Position numbers and translations under genes: made by a program
The notes under the pieces: model-generated
Told to the model about the DNA's origin: nothing
The model's database searches: none
What the model saw: the letters and a program-made list of their open reading frames with translations, nothing else
Origin: Chloroflexota bacterium
Lineage (GTDB): Bacteria > Chloroflexota > Anaerolineae > Anaerolineales > Villigracilaceae
Direction of reading: 5' to 3'
Assembly: GCA_020217065.1 (NCBI GenBank)
Contig: JAIWOB010000067.1
Location: forward strand, 1 to 10,000
DNA length: 10,000 bases
In this document: positions 6,744 to 10,000 of the stretch, piece after piece
Position numbering within the stretch: the stretch's first letter is position 1
How the letters are laid out: each line of letters opens with the position of its first letter

Positions 6744-8171
6744 TTATAAATCCTTCATCATGAAAAAGATGGTTTCCTGATAAGGGTCGTCGCCTTGTTC
6801 AGTGCGCTTGGTTACGGCACGGTGAAATTCTTCGATAATTTTGAAGCCGCTTAATCTAGCAATTTCTGGATACAACCGAAATTTGTCATTTGCTACGATG
6901 AAAACTTTAGCATCGTCTTTCAGCACGGAATAAGCGTTACGCAGCACAGCGACAATGCCATCTACATAATCTTTTTGCGCCTGCTTCGATTTGCCGCGTT
7001 TTTTGGGGCCAATTTCCAATTCGTCCTGACGCGGGAAACCAAACAGTTCATAAGCGTAAATGTGCTGGTCGTGGTAATCAATTTGCCCTACATACGGCGG
7101 AGAGGTGAATATCCCGTCTATCAAACGTCCCGCAATCGGCGTTTGGGCAATTTCAGCCTTCAAATCCACTTTCCTGGAATCACCTTGAATGATGGTGACG
7201 CTCCTGTCGGAGCGCAATTTGTCGAACTGCGCCAGCCTTCTCGCAGTGTCTTCGCTATAGGCGTGAATTTTAGTAATGCAATTGTCAATGGGAACGCAAT
7301 ACCGATTGTGCTTTCTGCACCAGTATTCTTTGCCAACAGGCAAAGGCTTTTTGGGCGTTGCCAAGTCGTAATGGGGAACAAGACGGGACGAGCGCACAGC
7401 GCGGCTGAGAACCACCCGCAGCAGGTCTTGATATTCATACTGGGGAATTAAACGCCGATAATAGAGCATCTCAAGCAGGGCATTGGGCGCAAACCATTCG
7501 CGGAGATATTGGCTATTGCATTCGGCAAGCAGGCTTGCTTTCACTTCCTCCAATTCATCGTCGGGGAATAAGGGCAGCGTTGGGCTTTGCTCTCCCGCGA
7601 GTCGTTTCGAGAAGTTTGCAACGCGTTTTTCGACGTCCAAAATTTCCGTTCTTGCCTTGTTTATGTCGTATTTTGCGGTTTTTACGCCGGCGATGAGACA
7701 ATTGAAGGGCGAAATATCAATCCCAATGGTGTGCATTTTCATCTCGTTGCCTTGCACCAGGGTTGTTCCTGAGCCCATAAATGGGTCGAGTATCACCGCG
7801 TCCGGCTCAAAGTAACGAGATAGGAACCACTCGACCAACTGTGGAATAAATTTCCCTAAATAGGGATGCAGCCTGTGAACATGCTTTGTCCGCTGATATT
7901 CCGGCAACCCATAAAAACCTAATTCGGGGTGCAAGCCCGCATGATGATGTTTTTCATCGCCTTGATTTACTAGAGCAAGAAAAACTCTTAATTCTTTGAG
8001 TGATACCCGCAGTTCGCCATTTTTAGCGCGCGCAATTTTTTCGCCCTTGTCGTTATATTTGGCGATTCGCCCGCGCTGGAGATAGTCGCGGATATTATGC
8101 GGTGTCTTGCCGACAATTCGCGCCGCTTCTTCAAGAGGTACTAACTCAAGCTCGTCTAACATATTCATCAC
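6744..8171 (-). CDS. DNA methyltransferase (TSPPY type, probable N4-cytosine) with N-terminal HTH
   Basis: 475 residues from GTG at 8171; ATG at 8168 or 8162 is equally possible. It transfers methyl from S-adenosylmethionine to the cassette's recognition site, protecting the host. Residues ~9-63 look like a MerR/excisionase-type helix-turn-helix (LVPLEEAARIVGKTPHNIRDYLQRG). Then come a motif X-like HPYLGKFIPQL (102-112), motif I DPFMGSGTT (129-137), motif II IGIDISP, a long central region with a Cys/His cluster (C285, H288, C292, C298), motif III IIQGDS (D331) and motif IV TSPPY (356-360). SPPY-type motif IV is usual for N4-cytosine enzymes. Order I to IV with an intervening insert resembles the alpha arrangement. 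It is the first gene of the R-M cassette. A TATAAT box lies 24 nt upstream of ATG 8168, giving a very short leader. No strong SD is seen. Confidence 0.92.
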   Translation of the reverse strand: MMNMLDELELVPLEEAARIVGKTPHNIRDYLQRGRIAKYNDKGEKIARAKNGELRVSLKELRVFLALVNQGDEKHHHAGLHPELGFYGLPEYQRTKHVHRLHPYLGKFIPQLVEWFLSRYFEPDAVILDPFMGSGTTLVQGNEMKMHTIGIDISPFNCLIAGVKTAKYDINKARTEILDVEKRVANFSKRLAGEQSPTLPLFPDDELEEVKASLLAECNSQYLREWFAPNALLEMLYYRRLIPQYEYQDLLRVVLSRAVRSSRLVPHYDLATPKKPLPVGKEYWCRKHNRYCVPIDNCITKIHAYSEDTARRLAQFDKLRSDRSVTIIQGDSRKVDLKAEIAQTPIAGRLIDGIFTSPPYVGQIDYHDQHIYAYELFGFPRQDELEIGPKKRGKSKQAQKDYVDGIVAVLRNAYSVLKDDAKVFIVANDKFRLYPEIARLSGFKIIEEFHRAVTKRTEQGDDPYQETIFFMMKDL

Positions 8172-8192
8172 TTTTCAAAGCAATTTTCTTGA

Positions 8193-8198
8193 ATTATA
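8193..8198 (-). promoter_or_regulatory. Candidate -10 box of the restriction-modification operon
   Basis: The minus strand reads TATAAT here, a perfect -10 hexamer, in the AT-rich 95-bp gap upstream of the methyltransferase. Transcription would start near 8186, about 17 nt before ATG 8168. No good -35 is present at 16-18 bp (CAGTGA at best), so activation or a weak promoter is possible. Short GAATT/AATTC arms (8191-8195, 8206-8210) flank it and could be a site for the methyltransferase's N-terminal HTH; the arms are too short to be convincing. Confidence 0.4.
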
Positions 8199-8266
8199 GC
8201 GGTTAAATTCGCTGTCACTGCTTGCAATCGAAGATGTAAAAACGAAACAAATCTGCCTAACATAAT

Positions 8267-9748
8267 CTAAGAATTCAAAACCCTCAAAATAAACTCCGCG
8301 GTGCGTTTGCCGGAACTTGCGTCTGTAAACGTAATCTCATCTTCCACAAACTTGCGGCGTTGGGCGGAATCGAGCGTGCGGTCCTTGAGGTAGGCGTTGA
8401 GCGCCTCGCGCAGTTCGGTTTCGCTGCCAGCCACGCGCCCCGCCTTTGCCTCGCGGAAGCGTTTATGCGTGGGCCAGTCGCCGATCTCTTTGAGCGAGAG
8501 GGAGAATTTACCGGGGTGATTCCAACCGTTGGGCGAATCGATTACCGCCGCAACGATGGGCGTATCATGCACGGCGGCTTCGACCACCATCGTCGAATAG
8601 ACGGTGACAAACACGTCCGAATACGCCAGCATGGAGGATTTCTCGTCCATGTCTTCGCCGCCGTAGTAGCCGAGCGAGCCGCCCAGCGGCTTGGGCTGAA
8701 CGACGTGTACGTGCGGGTATTGCTTCTCCAATTCGAACACGCGGCGGCGTTCTTCGACAAAAATCTTCGGCTTATCCTGAAAGTGACTCGGGTGCAGGCG
8801 GATCAACAATTGCGAAGGTTCTGCCAGCGAATCGGATGCAACCAACTTTGCCAGCGCTTCAATGTTGGGATAGTTCGGCGCAAAGTGGACGAAACTGCTG
8901 GCATACGAAATTAACTTGCGGTTCGGGTCGAGGTTGTGCAGTTTGAAGTATTCCTCGCGCGGCATGAGCCACTGCTTGCGGAAGTAGCCGTCATACGAAG
9001 GGATGCCGCCGATATTGACTCGTTCAGGGTCCCAATCAGAACCATAAACCAGTTCATCTTTTTGCAGTTGAGACCAGCAGGTCGCCCATTGTACGTCGGC
9101 GCCGGAGATGTTGTAACTGGACGAATTGTCCCATCCGACGATGACGGTCATATTCGGGATTCCGCGGCGGGCTGATTCGCGCAGGAGGTAGCGGTCCATG
9201 CGCCAGCCGGGGGTGGAGGCGATGACCAAATCGGGTTGGTATTTGTCGAAGAGGTCGGTATAAATTCCGGGGTCGGGGGTGAAGCGGTTTTGCATCCGCA
9301 CGAGGAGTTTGCGCGCCCAGGCGAAATTCCGCAGCAGGAGAATCATCAGCGCGGAGGGAATCCAAATCCCCAGGCGGAACTTCCACGAGTTTTCCGCCCA
9401 CACTTCCCAGATGTGGCTGTCCATGGCTTCGGTGTTGATGCGGCGCGAGCCGCCCACGCGGCGCAGGTAGGCAAGCAGCCATTGGAGACGAGGTTGTACT
9501 TTTTTGGCGTAGTCGGCCGCTTGTTTGAGGCGCAGCCCTTCAAAGATGAGGCGCGGGTTTCGATACGCGCCTTCGGCGCTACTCAACCCTCCTCCGCTAA
9601 AGCGTTCGGAGATTTTGTCTTTGGTTTCGTCATCGGTGAGGAGGACGACTTCGACGCCCGCGTTGAGCAGAGTCGGGACGACGTCGCTTTGCAGGAAGTA
9701 GATGATTGCCATGCCGTGGTCGGCGGAGATGAAGATACGTTTGGTCAT
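8267..9748 (-). CDS. GT-B-like glycosyltransferase / surface carbohydrate biosynthesis protein
   Basis: 493 residues. It resembles two-Rossmann-domain (GT-B) transferases of the CDP-glycerol glycerophosphotransferase and cell-surface polysaccharide type. Seen: an N-terminal Rossmann start (RIFISADHGMA, then VEVVLLTDDE), a second-domain LIRLHPSHF at 315-323 comparable to the family's HP motif, and YSDVFVTVYSTMVVEAA at 376-392, the donor-binding loop where a Ser/Thr and Glu usually contact the nucleotide. Residues ~125-141 are hydrophobic (GIWIPSALMILLL) and may form a membrane-associated helix. No signal peptide. Substrate unknown. Residues 54-65 are encoded by a REP-like palindrome, apparently an in-frame insertion. 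No clear SD precedes the ATG. The gene is divergent from msrA and co-oriented with the R-M cassette, 95 bp upstream of it, with no clear terminator between. Confidence 0.7.
   Translation of the reverse strand: MTKRIFISADHGMAIIYFLQSDVVPTLLNAGVEVVLLTDDETKDKISERFSGGGLSSAEGAYRNPRLIFEGLRLKQAADYAKKVQPRLQWLLAYLRRVGGSRRINTEAMDSHIWEVWAENSWKFRLGIWIPSALMILLLRNFAWARKLLVRMQNRFTPDPGIYTDLFDKYQPDLVIASTPGWRMDRYLLRESARRGIPNMTVIVGWDNSSSYNISGADVQWATCWSQLQKDELVYGSDWDPERVNIGGIPSYDGYFRKQWLMPREEYFKLHNLDPNRKLISYASSFVHFAPNYPNIEALAKLVASDSLAEPSQLLIRLHPSHFQDKPKIFVEERRRVFELEKQYPHVHVVQPKPLGGSLGYYGGEDMDEKSSMLAYSDVFVTVYSTMVVEAAVHDTPIVAAVIDSPNGWNHPGKFSLSLKEIGDWPTHKRFREAKAGRVAGSETELREALNAYLKDRTLDSAQRRKFVEDEITFTDASSGKRTAEFILRVLNS
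9555..9589. repeat. REP-like imperfect palindrome inside the glycosyltransferase gene
   Basis: The outer arms GGGTT / AACCC and inner arms TA-C-GCGCC / GGCGC-TA close on a TTC loop, giving an imperfect 35-bp stem-loop. The flanking words GTTTCGATACG and CTACTCAACC resemble, from memory, a palindromic repeat scattered through many high-GC bacterial genomes. Here it lies fully inside a coding frame and is translated as GLSSAEGAYRNP without breaking the frame. Only one copy is present in this window, so repeat status is inferred. Confidence 0.55.
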
Positions 9749-9784
9749 TTATTCTGATAGCCAGATACTCTCATTTTCAAATTA

Positions 9785-9809
9785 CGGCAGAGGCAGCCCT
9801 GGTCTGCCG
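9785..9809. repeat. Inverted repeat in the divergent glycosyltransferase-msrA intergenic region
   Basis: CGGCAGA (9785-9791) pairs with TCTGCCG (9803-9809) across an 11-base loop. Nearby, ACCCG (9822-9826) pairs with CGGGT (9835-9839) and is followed by TGGGTTTTT on the plus strand. The 185-bp region (9749-9933) must hold promoters for both divergent genes. A CATAATAT stretch near 9858-9865 is a possible -10 for msrA, but no convincing -35 was found. The inverted repeat could be an operator or leader structure. Confidence 0.35.
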
Positions 9810-9933
9810 CGAAGGCATTTTACCCGTTTAAGCGCGGGTTGGGTTTTTCCTTTGCCGCATAATATTTCCTTCCCTCGCGGCGTCTTATATTTGAGATTTT
9901 TTGTCAATTTTATGCAAATAAGGAGCGCAAACT

Positions 9934-10000
9934 ATGACGAATCTTGAGACGGCGACGCTTGCAGGCGGATGTTTTTGGTGTCTGGAAGCGGTGTATGATG
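9934..10000 (+). CDS. msrA: Peptide-methionine (S)-S-oxide reductase MsrA, N-terminal fragment
   Basis: Only the first 22 codons are in the window; the gene runs off the right edge. They read MTNLETATLAGGCFWCLEAV, with the MsrA signature GGCFWC whose first cysteine (C13) is the nucleophile that reduces methionine-S-sulfoxide in oxidised proteins. No signal peptide precedes it, so the enzyme is cytoplasmic. AAGGAG (9920-9925) lies eight bases upstream of the ATG and fixes the start. The gene is divergent from the glycosyltransferase. Whether an MsrB domain is fused downstream cannot be seen. Confidence 0.93.
   Translation, partial: MTNLETATLAGGCFWCLEAVYD

Noticed and set aside
9749..9933. Strong sigma-70 promoters for msrA and the glycosyltransferase
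   Set aside because: Several AT-rich -10-like words exist (for example near 9858-9865), but none has a matching -35 at 16-18 bp, so no promoter was called.
1..10000. CRISPR array, prophage, transposon, or a larger defence system such as BREX or DISARM around the R-M genes
   Set aside because: There are no regularly spaced direct repeats, no cas, integrase or transposase motifs, and only the two R-M genes are present; their neighbours are metabolic or surface genes.

Overview
The window is about 55-58% GC, densely coded, and looks like the chromosome of an environmental bacterium. The protein style (RarA with its C-terminal domain, a MSMEG_4193-like phosphomutase, large metabolic fusions) and the codon use fit Chloroflexota, class Anaerolineae. 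That placement is inferred from general resemblance, because no rRNA or other marker is present.

Layout, left to right: (1) the 3' part of rarA (+), whose stop codon overlaps the start of a histidine-phosphatase gene (+). (2) A palindromic terminator between convergent genes. (3) A 932-residue minus-strand protein that appears to fuse a glutamate-cysteine-ligase-like (GCS2) domain to a complete M20 metallopeptidase/deacylase domain. (4) A class I/II PLP aminotransferase (-), separated from the fusion gene by a hairpin of GGGAATA-type repeats. (5) A 264-bp non-coding stretch with a nested inverted repeat and a strong intrinsic terminator placed directly before the aminotransferase ribosome binding site. 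(6) A two-gene type II restriction-modification (R-M) cassette (-): a TSPPY-type DNA methyltransferase with an N-terminal helix-turn-helix, followed one base later by a TdeIII-family endonuclease; the cassette has visibly lower GC than its neighbours. (7) A 493-residue GT-B-like glycosyltransferase gene (-) carrying a REP-like palindrome in frame. (8) A 185-bp divergent intergenic region and the first 22 codons of msrA (+).

The R-M pair forms one functional unit. The methyltransferase probably protects the host at the sites the endonuclease cuts, and its N-terminal DNA-binding domain is a candidate autoregulator. The aminotransferase and the fusion enzyme may share a role in amino-acid or peptide metabolism because they are adjacent and co-oriented, but the hairpin between them argues against simple co-transcription. 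RarA and MsrA are housekeeping repair functions. I see no CRISPR array, tRNA, rRNA, transposase or integrase.

The most unusual items are the ligase-hydrolase fusion, the palindrome translated inside the glycosyltransferase, the terminator that any upstream-initiated aminotransferase transcript must read through, and the HTH-bearing methyltransferase.
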